From assembly GCF_900249755.1 (NCBI RefSeq), contig NZ_LT976853.1, positions 2,889,395 through 2,953,394 of the forward strand: a stretch of DNA of 64,000 nt. The letters are read 5' to 3'. This DNA comes from Cupriavidus taiwanensis. Lineage in GTDB: Bacteria; Pseudomonadota; Gammaproteobacteria; Burkholderiales; Burkholderiaceae. Below the pieces are notes generated by a model. That model had not been told where the DNA came from, made no database searches, and was given only the letters and a program-made list of their open reading frames with translations. A program made the translations under genes and the position numbers. Positions 43,218 through 54,536 of this stretch are shown here, one piece after another; position 1 is the stretch's first letter; each line of letters opens with the position of its first letter.

Positions 43218-44381
43218 GTGAGCGACCTGCCCCGCATCCACTGGACCGAAAACGGCGTCGAGCACAGCGCCGCCTGGCGCTCCGAGGCGGGCCTGCCGCC
43301 GCCGCGGCGCGTGGTCGTCGCCGACGACACCACCAGCGCCGATACCGCCTACCGGCTGGCCTGCGAAGGCACCGCGCTGCTGTGGCGCGGCGATTTCCAG
43401 AACGCGCGCCAGCTGCTGAACGCGCTGGCGCGCCGCACCGAGCGCAAACCCAAGAAGGCCAGCCGCCCCGGCCAAAAGGCCAAAGACAAGAGCAAGGGCG
43501 CGGGCGCGTCGCCCACCGAGGCCTTCCACCTGCACCGGCTGGCGCAGTCGCAGCGCGCGCGCACGCTGGGCATGCTGCTGCTGCCGTTCGAGGCCGGACA
43601 CGAGATTCCGCTGCGTCGCGCGCCGGATGTGCGCGACGCCTGCGAGCAGGTCTACGGCGCGGCCGGCGAGCCCTACGTGGCCTCGCTGCGCGAGCTGCTG
43701 GGCATGATCGGCGCCTACGAATGGCGCAGGAAGGGCGTCGAGATCGCCGCGCTGGAAGACCGCATCCACCCGTGGTACGGCGTGTTCTCGCCGGTGCGCG
43801 GCGAGTACGTCGACCTGGTCGCGGCCGAGCCGCTGCCGGCCACGACGCTGGCCTTCGATATCGGCACCGGCACCGGCGTGCTGGCCGCGGTGCTGGCCCG
43901 GCGCGGCGTGCAGCGCGTGGTGGCCACCGACCAGGACCCGCGCGCGCTGGCGTGCGCGCGCGAGAACATCGACCGGCTCGGCTACAGCGCCGAGGTCGAG
44001 ATCGTTGAGGCCGACCTGTTCCCCGAAGGCCGCGCACCGCTGGTGGTGTGCAACCCGCCTTGGGTGCCGGCACGGCCCAGTTCGCCGGTCGAGCGCGCGG
44101 TCTATGACCCGGACAGCGCCATGCTGCGCGGCTTCCTGCAAGGGCTGGCCGAGCATCTGGAACCTGGCGGCGAAGGCTGGCTGCTGCTGTCGGACCTGGC
44201 CGAGCACCTGGGCCTGCGCTCGCGCGACGAACTGACCGGCTGGATCGACGCCGCCGGGCTGAAGGTGCTGGGCCGCTCCGACATCCGCCCGCGCCACCCG
44301 CGCGCGGCCGACGCGGCCGACCCGCTGCACGCGGCGCGTTCGGCGGAAGTGACATCGCTCTGGCGCCTGGGCGTGCGCTAA
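43218..44381 (+). CDS. Class I SAM-dependent methyltransferase (HemK/RsmC-like)
   Basis: A 387-residue protein. An N-terminal domain (about 1-190) of unclear kind contains a Lys-rich low-complexity insert (about 73-98: RKPKKASRPGQKAKDKSKG). The methyltransferase domain shows motif I FDIGTGTGVLAAVLA (about 213-227), motif II ATDQDPRALACAREN, and VVCNPPWVP (about 276-284), the NPPW/Y tetrad used for amide or ring-nitrogen methylation. The start is a GTG with a good GGAGG. The substrate could be rRNA, protein glutamine or DNA. Confidence 0.85.
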   Translation: MSDLPRIHWTENGVEHSAAWRSEAGLPPPRRVVVADDTTSADTAYRLACEGTALLWRGDFQNARQLLNALARRTERKPKKASRPGQKAKDKSKGAGASPTEAFHLHRLAQSQRARTLGMLLLPFEAGHEIPLRRAPDVRDACEQVYGAAGEPYVASLRELLGMIGAYEWRRKGVEIAALEDRIHPWYGVFSPVRGEYVDLVAAEPLPATTLAFDIGTGTGVLAAVLARRGVQRVVATDQDPRALACARENIDRLGYSAEVEIVEADLFPEGRAPLVVCNPPWVPARPSSPVERAVYDPDSAMLRGFLQGLAEHLEPGGEGWLLLSDLAEHLGLRSRDELTGWIDAAGLKVLGRSDIRPRHPRAADAADPLHAARSAEVTSLWRLGVR

Positions 44382-44470
44382 GGCTGCTCAAGCCGCTGGC
44401 GCGGGGCCACGGTGCCGCGCCGGCCGAGTTCGGCTATCCTTTCCCGTCACATATAAGAACGGAGGAGACC

Positions 44471-45637
44471 ATGCTGAAGCTGCCCCTGCGCCCCCTGCTG
44501 CTGGCCGGCGCGCTGCTCTGCGCCAGCGCCGCCGCGCATGCCGACATCCGCGTCGGCATCGATGTATCCACCACCGGGCCGGCCGCCTCGATCGGCATCC
44601 CGTCCAAGAACACCGTGCTGATGTGGCCGCAGACGCTGGGCGGCCAGAAGGCGCACTACATCATCCTGGACGACGGCACCGACCCCGCCGCCGCGGTGCG
44701 CAACGTGCGCAAGCTGATCTCCGAGGAAAAAGTCGACGTGATCGTCGGCCCCAATATCACCCCCACCGCCATCGCCGCGCTCGACGCCGTGGCCGAGGGC
44801 GAGACCCCGATGGTGGCGCTGGCCGCTTCGGCCGCGATCGTCGAGCCGCAGACCGACGCCAAGCGCCGCTGGGCCTTCAAGATGCCGCAGAACGACTCGC
44901 ACATGGCCACCGTGCTGACCGAGTACATGAGCAACCACGGCGTCAGGACGGTCGGCTTCATCGGCTTTGCCGACGCCTACGGCGAAAGCTGGTGGCGCGA
45001 GTTCTCCAAGCTGGCCGAAGTGCGCAAGATCAAGGTCGTTGCCAGCGAGCGCTTCTCGCGCAACGACACCTCGGTGACCGGGCAGGTGCTCAAGCTGATG
45101 GCGGCCAACCCCGACGCGATCCTGATCGCCGGTGCCGGCACGCCGTCGGTGCTGCCGCAGAAGACGCTGGGCGAGCGCGGCTACAAGGGCAAGGTCTACC
45201 AGACCCACGGCATCGCCACCTGGGACTTCCTGCGCATGGGCGGCAAGGACGTGGAAGGCACGCTGTTCCCGACCGGCCCGGTGGTGGTCGCGCGCCAGCT
45301 GCCCGAGAGCCACCCGGTGCGCAAGGTGGCGCTGGACTTCGTCAATCGCTACGAAGCAAAGTACGGCGCCGACAGCGTCACGCAGTTCGCCGGCGACGCC
45401 TGGGGCGCGTGGATGCTGCTCGACGACGCCGCCCGCCGCGCGCTGAAGAGCGGCGCCCAGCCCGGCACGCGCGAATTCCGCGCCGCCATGCGCGACGCGC
45501 TGGAAACCACGACCAATCTCACCATCCCCAACGGCGTGATGAACCTGAACCCGAAGGACCATCAGGGCTTCGACCAGCGTTCGCGCGTGATGGGGGTGAT
45601 CCGCAACGGCAAGTTTGCCTATGCGGGCGACAAGTAA
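44471..45637 (+). CDS. Branched-chain amino-acid type periplasmic binding protein (orphan)
   Basis: A 388-residue type I periplasmic binding protein (LivJ/Peripla_BP_6 fold). The signal peptide is about 1-24 (ending AHAD). DIRVGIDVSTTGPAASIGIPS begins the first lobe, and VDVIVGPNITPTAIAAL and GFADAYGESWW follow. No permease or ATPase gene is adjacent, so it must work with a transporter elsewhere or as a sensor. Strong GGAGGAG ribosome-binding site. Ligand unknown. Confidence 0.9.
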   Translation: MLKLPLRPLLLAGALLCASAAAHADIRVGIDVSTTGPAASIGIPSKNTVLMWPQTLGGQKAHYIILDDGTDPAAAVRNVRKLISEEKVDVIVGPNITPTAIAALDAVAEGETPMVALAASAAIVEPQTDAKRRWAFKMPQNDSHMATVLTEYMSNHGVRTVGFIGFADAYGESWWREFSKLAEVRKIKVVASERFSRNDTSVTGQVLKLMAANPDAILIAGAGTPSVLPQKTLGERGYKGKVYQTHGIATWDFLRMGGKDVEGTLFPTGPVVVARQLPESHPVRKVALDFVNRYEAKYGADSVTQFAGDAWGAWMLLDDAARRALKSGAQPGTREFRAAMRDALETTTNLTIPNGVMNLNPKDHQGFDQRSRVMGVIRNGKFAYAGDK

Positions 45638-45667
45638 GCCCGCCGCAACACGAAAGGAAGCATCGAC

Positions 45668-46549
45668 ATGCGCAGCAGCCACACTCCCGTCACCGTCGCC
45701 TTCATCGGCCTGGGCGCCATGGGTTCGCACATGGTGCGCCACCTGCTGGCCGCCGGCCACACCGTGCGCGCCTTCGTGCGCCGCCCGGAAGCCGCCGAGG
45801 CCGCGCGCGCGCTGGGGGCCGAACCGTTCTTCTCGCCCGCCGAGGCGGCGCGCGGCGCCAGCGTGGTGTTCACCAACGTGACCTCGTCCGAAGACGTGCG
45901 CGAGGTGCTGCTGGGTGAGCAGGGCGTGATCCACGGCGCCGCGCCCGGCACCATCTGCGTCGACCACAGCACCATCTCGCCCATCGTCACGCGGGAAATC
46001 GCCGCGGCGCTGGCCGCGCGCGGCATCGAGGCGCTGGACTGCCCGGTCTCGGGCGGCACCATGGGCGCCGAGGCCGGCACGCTGACCATCATGGTCGGCG
46101 GCAAGGCCGAGATGCTGGAGCGGGTGCGCCCGCTGCTCGAGCGCCTGGGCAAGACCATCACCCATATCGGCGACCACGGCGCCGGCCAGGTCGCCAAGCT
46201 GTGCAACCAGATCGCCCAGGTGGTCAATATCGAAGGCATTGCCGAGGCCCTGCGCTTTGCCGCCGCGCAGAACGTCGACACCGGCCGCGTGTTCGAGGCC
46301 ATGGCGACCGGCATGGCCGGCAGCCGCATGCTCGACCTGATGGGCCCGAAGATGGTGGCGCGCAACTTTGCCGCCGGCATCGAGGCACGGCTGCACGACA
46401 AGGACTTCGGGCTGGCGCGCGACATCGCCGAGGAAATCGGCCTGGAACTGCCGGCGATGCAGGCCACCTCGGCGCAACTGCGCGCGCTGATGGACAAGGG
46501 CTGGGGCAAGGACGATACCTCGTCGCTGCTGCGCGTGCTGGAGGGCTGA
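45668..46549 (+). CDS. Beta-hydroxyacid dehydrogenase family oxidoreductase
   Basis: A 293-residue NAD(P)-dependent enzyme of the 3-hydroxyisobutyrate/tartronate-semialdehyde reductase family. The Rossmann motif FIGLGAMGSHM is at 11-21, the substrate loop DCPVSGGTMGAEAGTLTIMVGG near 124-145, and the catalytic lysine in GQVAKLCNQI (about 177). Lying 30 nt after the binding-protein gene it may be cotranscribed, hinting at catabolism of a hydroxy acid. Exact substrate cannot be told. Confidence 0.9.
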   Translation: MRSSHTPVTVAFIGLGAMGSHMVRHLLAAGHTVRAFVRRPEAAEAARALGAEPFFSPAEAARGASVVFTNVTSSEDVREVLLGEQGVIHGAAPGTICVDHSTISPIVTREIAAALAARGIEALDCPVSGGTMGAEAGTLTIMVGGKAEMLERVRPLLERLGKTITHIGDHGAGQVAKLCNQIAQVVNIEGIAEALRFAAAQNVDTGRVFEAMATGMAGSRMLDLMGPKMVARNFAAGIEARLHDKDFGLARDIAEEIGLELPAMQATSAQLRALMDKGWGKDDTSSLLRVLEG

Positions 46550-46580
46550 GCCCCCCGGCCGGCACCGGCCGCCCGTGCGC

Positions 46581-47501
46581 TCAGCGCCCCATCAACTGCA
46601 GCACCGCGCGCGTCAGCGCGCCGTCCGCGCTGGCCAGGCTGTCCAGCACGTTGAAGTGATGGCAGTCCGGCAGCACCAGGTCGCTCGCCGCCGGATGCCT
46701 GACCTTGGCCGGCCACGCCGCGCGGATCAGCGCATGCTGGCGGTGGTACTCGGCCGCCTCCAGTTCCCCCACCGCGATGGCCAGCGGCGCATCATCGGCC
46801 GGCGCCATGTACGCGGGCGACAATCGCGCGACATCCGCTTCGGACAGCTTCAGGTCGCACTGCAGGAAGGCCGCGCGCCGCAGCGGTTCCATGTCGTACA
46901 GCCCGCTGACCGAAAGCCCGCCCCGCACCAGCCCGGCGGGCAGGTCCGCCCCCAGTTGCGGCCAGCGCGCGGCCATCAGCATCGCCACCAGGTGGCCGCC
47001 CACCGAATGCCCCGCCAGGTACAGCCGCTGCGGATCATGGCCCAGCCGGTCCGCCTGCCGGTACAGCCAGGCCACGCTGCGCAGCACCTGCCGCACGATC
47101 TCCGGCACCGTCGCCGCCGGCACCAGCGTGTAGTTGACCACCGCCACCGACACCCCCAGCGCCGGCAGCGCGCTGGCGACGAAGCTGTGGTCGTGCTTGT
47201 CGAGCGCGCGGTAATAGCCGCCGTGCACGAACACCAGCAGCGGCGGCAAGGCCCCGTTGGCGCGCTGCGCGGGGAAGTAGTCCAGGGTCTCGCCAGACGC
47301 ATGGCGCGAATCCGCGCCGGCATAGCTCAGGTCCGCCAGGAACGGGCCGCGTGCGCGCACCTGCGCCGACCACTGCGCCCAGCGCGCCAGGTGCGCCGGG
47401 TTGTCCGGCACATTGGCGCGGTTGTTGTACTCGCGGTCATAGAAGGCCGGGTCCTGCGAAGGCAGGCGGGCGAGGTGCGCAAGCAGGTCTGGGTCGGTCA
47501 T
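46581..47501 (-). CDS. Alpha/beta hydrolase (esterase/kynurenine formamidase-like)
   Basis: A 306-residue alpha/beta hydrolase. The oxyanion motif FVHGGYYRALDKHDHSF is near 89-105, the nucleophile elbow LAGHSVGGHL near 162-171 and a C-terminal DCHHFNVLD supplies the histidine near 283. The N-terminal DREYNNRANVP resembles bacterial formamidase/BD-FAE-like proteins. No tryptophan-catabolic neighbours are present, so the substrate stays open. It converges on the oxidoreductase gene. Confidence 0.87.
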   Translation of the reverse strand: MTDPDLLAHLARLPSQDPAFYDREYNNRANVPDNPAHLARWAQWSAQVRARGPFLADLSYAGADSRHASGETLDYFPAQRANGALPPLLVFVHGGYYRALDKHDHSFVASALPALGVSVAVVNYTLVPAATVPEIVRQVLRSVAWLYRQADRLGHDPQRLYLAGHSVGGHLVAMLMAARWPQLGADLPAGLVRGGLSVSGLYDMEPLRRAAFLQCDLKLSEADVARLSPAYMAPADDAPLAIAVGELEAAEYHRQHALIRAAWPAKVRHPAASDLVLPDCHHFNVLDSLASADGALTRAVLQLMGR

Positions 47502-47584
47502 GGCGGCGGTCGGTGCGGTCGGCGGGCGCTAGGCTGGACGCCATGCTACCGGATTTGCGCGGCCCCGGACCGGCCCGGCGCCGG

Positions 47585-47613
47585 TTGTCCGCCGATAGGA
47601 TTTCCGGCATAAT
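47585..47613 (+). promoter_or_regulatory. Promoter of tRNA-Leu
   Basis: TTGTCC (47585-47590) and CATAAT (47608-47613) are separated by 17 bp. Transcription would start near 47620, giving a 35-nt 5' leader that includes a small GCATCGG/CCGATGC hairpin before the tRNA. Confidence 0.65.
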
Positions 47614-47654
47614 CCCCGGCTCATCCCGGCATCGGTTCCGATGCCGTCACACCT

Positions 47655-47739
47655 GCCCGGGTGGTGAAACAGGTAGACGCAGGGGACTCAAAATCCCCCG
47701 CCGCAAGGCGTGTCGGTTCGAGTCCGACCCCGGGCACCA
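47655..47739 (+). tRNA. tRNA-Leu(CAA)
   Basis: An 85-nt tRNA with encoded CCA. The acceptor stem GCCCGGG pairs with CCCGGGC; the anticodon loop CTCAAAA, closed by GGGGA/TCCCC, gives anticodon CAA for TTG codons. A long variable arm (class II tRNA, as for leucine) and the T-loop GGTTCGAGTCC are present. No duplicate of its 3' end was seen downstream, so there is no sign of a complete integrated element. Confidence 0.97.
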
Positions 47740-47814
47740 GATTTCTTCCCAAGCAACAAGCCAAAGCCCGCAAATAAGCCGGCAATAAGCCCGCCACAAG
47801 AGGCCGGCTCATGC

Positions 47815-48010
47815 TCAGACCTCGATTTCGTCGAGCCTGTGCGTCTTCAGCCAGTCGCGAACCAGGACGTTGAGCCGCGTCTGCCAGCGCGGCCCGCTTG
47901 CCTTCAACGCCTCGAGGACATCGTCATCGAGGCGTACGGTCGTGGCCGTCTTCGTGGTACCGCGCGGACGGCCGCGCCCGCGTTTTGGGCAATGAGCGGT
48001 TTGCTTTCAT
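47815..48010 (-). pseudogene. Frameshifted ribbon-helix-helix antitoxin (BrnA/DUF4415-like)
   Basis: Read from the stop at 47815 the frame encodes a C-terminal RHH domain: TVRLDDDVLEALKASGPRWQTR, then LNVLVRDWLKTH, typical of BrnA/DUF4415 antitoxins. Going upstream this frame reaches a stop at 48007 with no start codon. An ATG at 48010 in the neighbouring frame gives MKANRSLPK. Removing one base from the four-T run at 47983-47986 (four A on the coding strand) joins both parts into a 64-residue protein beginning MKANRSLPKRGRGRPRG. The gene is therefore broken by a single extra base, or the base is a sequence error. It follows the HigA-like gene by 10 nt on the same strand. Confidence 0.72.
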
Positions 48011-48020
48011 GTGGCGCTGT

Positions 48021-48332
48021 TCAGGTCGCCTGAGCAGATGTGGTCAATGGCTGCACCGCCAGCCGCATTCCCATTGCCTTGAGAATGGCCGACAGGCTGC
48101 TGAGCGCCGGATTGCCCTTCGGCGACAGCGTGCGATAGAGCTGGGTAAGATTCAGGTGCGCCTGCTCGGCCACGGCCTGAACACCGCCAAAGGCCTGCGT
48201 CATCTGGCGCAGCACGACCAGCAACTCTGCCTGGTCACCATCGGCCAGGATGCCATTGATGACCTCCAGCGCCAGCGCCGGATCGCTGTGGTACAGCTCG
48301 GCCATCGCCTCGTCATGGGGCCTGCTTCTCAT
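48021..48332 (-). CDS. HigA-type helix-turn-helix antitoxin
   Basis: A 103-residue DNA-binding protein of the Xre-like addiction-module antidote family. The N-terminal part (HDEAMAELYHSDPALALEVINGIL) is helical and the helix-turn-helix is GGVQAVAEQAHLNLTQLYRTLSPKGNPALSSL (about 49-80), with the ILKAMGMRLAVQP ending usual in this family. It overlaps the toxin gene by 20 nt, toxin first, the higBA order. It should bind the toxin and the operon operator. Confidence 0.87.
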   Translation of the reverse strand: MRSRPHDEAMAELYHSDPALALEVINGILADGDQAELLVVLRQMTQAFGGVQAVAEQAHLNLTQLYRTLSPKGNPALSSLSAILKAMGMRLAVQPLTTSAQAT

Positions 48333-48741
48333 CGTCCGATCTCCGTTGCCAGTCCTGCCAACAGCCCACAGCTCGGGCAATATCCGCGTCCTGCGTTCGC
48401 TTGTCGCCACCACACAGGAGCAGCACCACGCGATGCCCGGACACGGCGTAATAAACCCGATAGCCCGGCCCGACGTCGATGCGCAGCTCCCACACGCCGT
48501 CACGGCAGAACTTGTGATCCCCAAAATTACCCAGCTCGACCCGGGCCACCCGGCGAATCACCGCCACCTTGGCCTGGCTGTCACGCAGCCGCCGAAGCCA
48601 GTCCAGGTAGAGATCCTGATGCGCGCCCGACGTCAAGTAGTGCTCGATTCGGTAGAGATCATTTTCGTTTAAAAACGAACAAAGATCAAGCCACCGGCTC
48701 GGGCGTTGCTGAGGCCCGCTTTGGAAATTTTCTCTTGGCAC
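48313..48741 (-). CDS. RelE/HigB-type toxin, start uncertain
   Basis: A RelE-superfamily mRNA interferase-like toxin of the addiction-module killer group. The conserved core runs YRIEHYLTSGAHQDLYLDWL, then RVARVELGNFGDHKFCRDGVWELRI, then GPGYRVYYAVSGHRVVLLLCGGDKRTQ, DIARA. Homologues begin just before the YRIEHYL segment, but this frame has no ATG there; the first in-frame start is a GTG at 48741, giving 142 residues. An ATG at 48662 lies at the right place but two bases out of frame. The 5' end may thus be damaged. A perfect palindrome at 48664-48679 abuts that ATG. Confidence 0.75.
   Translation of the reverse strand: MPRENFQSGPQQRPSRWLDLCSFLNENDLYRIEHYLTSGAHQDLYLDWLRRLRDSQAKVAVIRRVARVELGNFGDHKFCRDGVWELRIDVGPGYRVYYAVSGHRVVLLLCGGDKRTQDADIARAVGCWQDWQRRSDDEKQAP
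48664..48679. promoter_or_regulatory. Palindrome at the toxin gene start (probable autoregulatory operator)
   Basis: TTCGTTT and AAACGAA flank a 2-bp centre, a perfect 16-bp palindrome in AT-rich sequence directly before the ATG at 48662. Its position suits autoregulation by the HigA-like protein. Confidence 0.55.
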
Positions 48742-48881
48742 CAGCCGGTTCGGTCACATCACTTATACCTGCGATGCCTTCCGGCCGACGTTTCAAGGTG
48801 TGTCGGACAGCGCCCACTGGTGCCCCCGGGCGTGGCTTCCTATCCTATGGCATTGCCATCCCCTAGAACCCCGGAGCCACC

Positions 48882-49625
48882 ATGAGCCGACTGACCCTAC
48901 CCGCCCTCGCCTGCGCCGCCCTGCTGGCCGGCTGTGCCGGCGCCAACATGGAAAGCCTGACCCAGGCCGGCGGCAGCCTGTTCACCGCGGCCACGCTGTC
49001 GGACAGCAGCGTCAAGACGCTGTCGGACCAGTCCTGCGCCGAGATGGACAAGAAGAACACCATCGCCGCGGCCAACAGCACCTACGCCCGGCGCCTGGCC
49101 ACCGTGATGAGCGGCCTGAGCAATACCGGCCTGCCGCTCGATGCCAAGGTCTACATGACCAAGGACATCAATGCCTGGGCCATGGCCAATGGCTGCGTGC
49201 GCGTCTACAGCGGGCTGATGGACCTGCTGAGCGACGACGAGGTGCGCGGCGTGGTCGGCCACGAGATCGGCCATGTGGCGCTGGGCCATACCAAGGCGGC
49301 GATGCAGGTGGCCTACACGGCGGCCGCGGCGCGTGGCTTGCTGGGGTCGACCGGCATCGCTTCGCTGACGGCGCTGTCGTCGTCGCAGATCGGCGCGCTG
49401 GCCGAGCAGTTCGTCAACGCGCAGTTCTCGCAGCGCCAGGAAACCGCGGCGGACGACTACTCCTTTGACCTGCTGACGAAGAACGGCGCAAATCGCCAGG
49501 CGCTGGCGTCGGCGTTCCGCAAGATGTCGACGCTCGACGGCGGGCAGTCGAGCATGCTGAGCTCGCATCCGGGTTCGCTGGAACGCGCCAAGCATATCGA
49601 AGCGCGCCTGGCCGGCGGGCGCTGA
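48882..49625 (+). CDS. M48-family metalloprotease lipoprotein
   Basis: A 247-residue periplasmic lipoprotein protease. The lipobox LLAGC places the lipidated cysteine at residue 18. The zinc motif is VVGHEIGHVALGH (HEXXH near 126-130) and the third ligand lies in RQETAADDYSFDLL (about 187). It resembles LoiP/YcaL-type M48 proteases acting in outer-membrane protein quality control. A CCGGAG ribosome-binding site precedes the ATG. Confidence 0.92.
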   Translation: MSRLTLPALACAALLAGCAGANMESLTQAGGSLFTAATLSDSSVKTLSDQSCAEMDKKNTIAAANSTYARRLATVMSGLSNTGLPLDAKVYMTKDINAWAMANGCVRVYSGLMDLLSDDEVRGVVGHEIGHVALGHTKAAMQVAYTAAAARGLLGSTGIASLTALSSSQIGALAEQFVNAQFSQRQETAADDYSFDLLTKNGANRQALASAFRKMSTLDGGQSSMLSSHPGSLERAKHIEARLAGGR

Positions 49626-49988
49626 AGCAGCGGCGCCTTCCCCCTGCCGCCCCACCCGTCCGGGTGAGGCGCACTCTCTCTTTGGCGGGTGCGCGCCGCA
49701 CTTTTGCGCCACGCACGCCACCCCGCCGCGCGCAGCCGCGCCGGCGCGTGTGCAATGTTGACCGCGTTTAATTCCCCGACAAAAGCTTTCACTACGCCGG
49801 CCCCGAAGCGGCACGGATAATCCCTCTCGCTAGCTCGACACGGCCATGCCGTCGCACGCGGGGGCTCGCGTGCCGCCACCGCATATGGCCAGCGTGGACG
49901 TCATCGCCTCCGTGTCCGTCCCCCAGCGCCCCCACGCCCCGGAAGACACAACTCGCCCAACCTGCATCACTCTTTCCAGGAGCCTTCG
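49626..49988. other. Intergenic region before aspT
   Basis: A 363-bp region with no coding signal. A TTGACC hexamer at 49758-49763 lies in its only AT-richer stretch, without a convincing -10. It presumably carries the promoter of aspT-aspD; I see no repeats or RNA structure of note. Confidence 0.4.
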
Positions 49989-53394
<3,406 letters not shown>

Positions 53395-53415
53395 GGCAGC
53401 GCAGGTAAGCACCGG

Positions 53416-53443
53416 GGCCCGGTATTGCGCCGGGCCTTTTTTT
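53416..53443 (+). terminator. Intrinsic terminator after aspD
   Basis: A 7-bp GC stem (GGCCCGG with CCGGGCC) and a 7-nt loop are followed by seven T residues, 22 bp past the stop. Confidence 0.92.
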
Positions 53444-53473
53444 CATGGTGCGATCGCCGATTTGCGGTGGTTG

Positions 53474-53512
53474 GCTCCCTCTCCCGCGCCGGGAGAGGGT
53501 CGGGGTGAGGGC
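53474..53512. repeat. GC-rich palindromic repeat (family R, copy 4, single unit)
   Basis: CTCCCTCTCCCGCGCCGGGAGAGGG with the tail TCGGGGTGAGGGCC matches the left-hand unit of copy 3. It lies in the convergent aspD/hutG junction, just after the terminator. Confidence 0.85.
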
Positions 53513-53544
53513 CGGGCATCTACCACCAAGAAATCAAAGACCAC

Positions 53545-53632
53545 CGTCATTCCCGCGAAAGCGGGAACCCAGCGACTTTGAGAAGCGCTTGCGCTTCAAA
53601 GACACTGGGTCCCCGCCTACGCGGGGACGACG
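53545..53632. repeat. Three-hairpin intergenic repeat
   Basis: An 88-bp element bounded by CGTC and GACG. It contains TTCCCGC-GAAA-GCGGGAA, then a central AAGCG-CTTG-CGCTT stem within CTTTGA/TCAAAG, then TCCCCGC-CTAC-GCGGGGA; CCCAG and CTGGG pair across the centre. This is the widespread proteobacterial repeat beginning CATTCCCGCGAAAGCGGGAA. It would fold as a cruciform and shares no sequence with family R. Confidence 0.88.
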
Positions 53633-53690
53633 TGTCGGTTACCGGGAGCAAGTCGCCATGGCCAGCGTGCGGGCGGCTGGCCCTGGGTCC

Positions 53691-54503
53691 TTACCGCGAT
53701 TCGACGAAAGCTAGCACCGTTGCCAGCATGCCTTGCAGCGCCGGCTGCAAGGCAGTGGCGCGCGCCTCGTCATAGGCGAACGGATACGTCTCGCTCATAT
53801 ACGCGCACTGCGACAGTTCGAGTTGCACCGCGTGCACGCCGTCGGCCGGCTTGCCATACTGCCGCGTGATATACCCGCCCTTGAAACGCCCGTTCAGCAC
53901 CGCGGTATGGCCGGGCACCGCGCTGGCCTGCTCGAGCAGCTGGTTCGCCAGCCCCGCGTCGCAGCTTTCGCCGTTGGCCGTGCCGAGGTTGAAATCCGGC
54001 AGCTTGCCGTCGAAGAAGCGCGGCAGCACCGAGCGGATCGAATGCGCGTCCCACAGCGCAACCGTGCCATGCGCGGCCTTGAGCCGTGCCAGCTCGTCGG
54101 CCAGCGCCTGGTGGTACGGGCGCCAGATCGCGTCGCGGCGCGCGGCGATTTCGGCGTCGTCGGGGCCGTTGCCGTCGGCGTAGACCGGGGTCTTGTCGAA
54201 GGTATCGACCGGGCACAGGCCGGTGGTGTCCTGGCCCGGGTACAGGTTGGCGTTGTCGGGCGGGCGGTTCAGGTCGACCACGTAGCGCGAGTGCGTGGCC
54301 GCCAGCACCGACGCGCCGAGTTCGCGGGCGAAGCCGTACAGGCGCTCCAGGTGCCAGTCGGTGTCGGGCACGGTGCGGGCCTCGGCGGTCAGGCGCTGCG
54401 AGACCGATGCGGGCAGGTGCGTGCCGACATGCGGCATCGATACCAGCAGCGGGCGCGTGCCCCGGTGCAGGGTGAAGGCGGGGGTATCGGTGGAAAAGGA
54501 CAT
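53691..54503 (-). CDS. hutG: N-formylglutamate deformylase
   Basis: A 270-residue zinc amidohydrolase (N-formylglutamate amidohydrolase family) that releases glutamate and formate, the last step of the five-step histidine pathway. RPLLVSMPHVGTHLP (about 17-31), DTDWHLERLYGFA and YVVDLNRPPDNANLYPGQDTTGLCP (about 69-93) are family landmarks; LWDAHSIRS near 149-157 carries likely metal ligands. It follows hutF by 33 nt and is the last hut gene. Confidence 0.94.
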   Translation of the reverse strand: MSFSTDTPAFTLHRGTRPLLVSMPHVGTHLPASVSQRLTAEARTVPDTDWHLERLYGFARELGASVLAATHSRYVVDLNRPPDNANLYPGQDTTGLCPVDTFDKTPVYADGNGPDDAEIAARRDAIWRPYHQALADELARLKAAHGTVALWDAHSIRSVLPRFFDGKLPDFNLGTANGESCDAGLANQLLEQASAVPGHTAVLNGRFKGGYITRQYGKPADGVHAVQLELSQCAYMSETYPFAYDEARATALQPALQGMLATVLAFVESR

Positions 54504-54536
54504 GATGGTTGCGATGCAGTGGGCGTGCGCCCGGTT

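Noticed and set aside
47815..48010. Programmed ribosomal frameshift in the RHH gene
   Set aside because: Joining the frames needs a +1 shift at AAAA with no slow or stop codon and no stimulatory structure; a simple one-base insertion explains it better.
47655..48881. Integrated genomic island at tRNA-Leu
   Set aside because: No integrase, no repeat of the tRNA 3' end, and the following genes after the toxin-antitoxin remnant look like core genes. The remnant could still be a scar.
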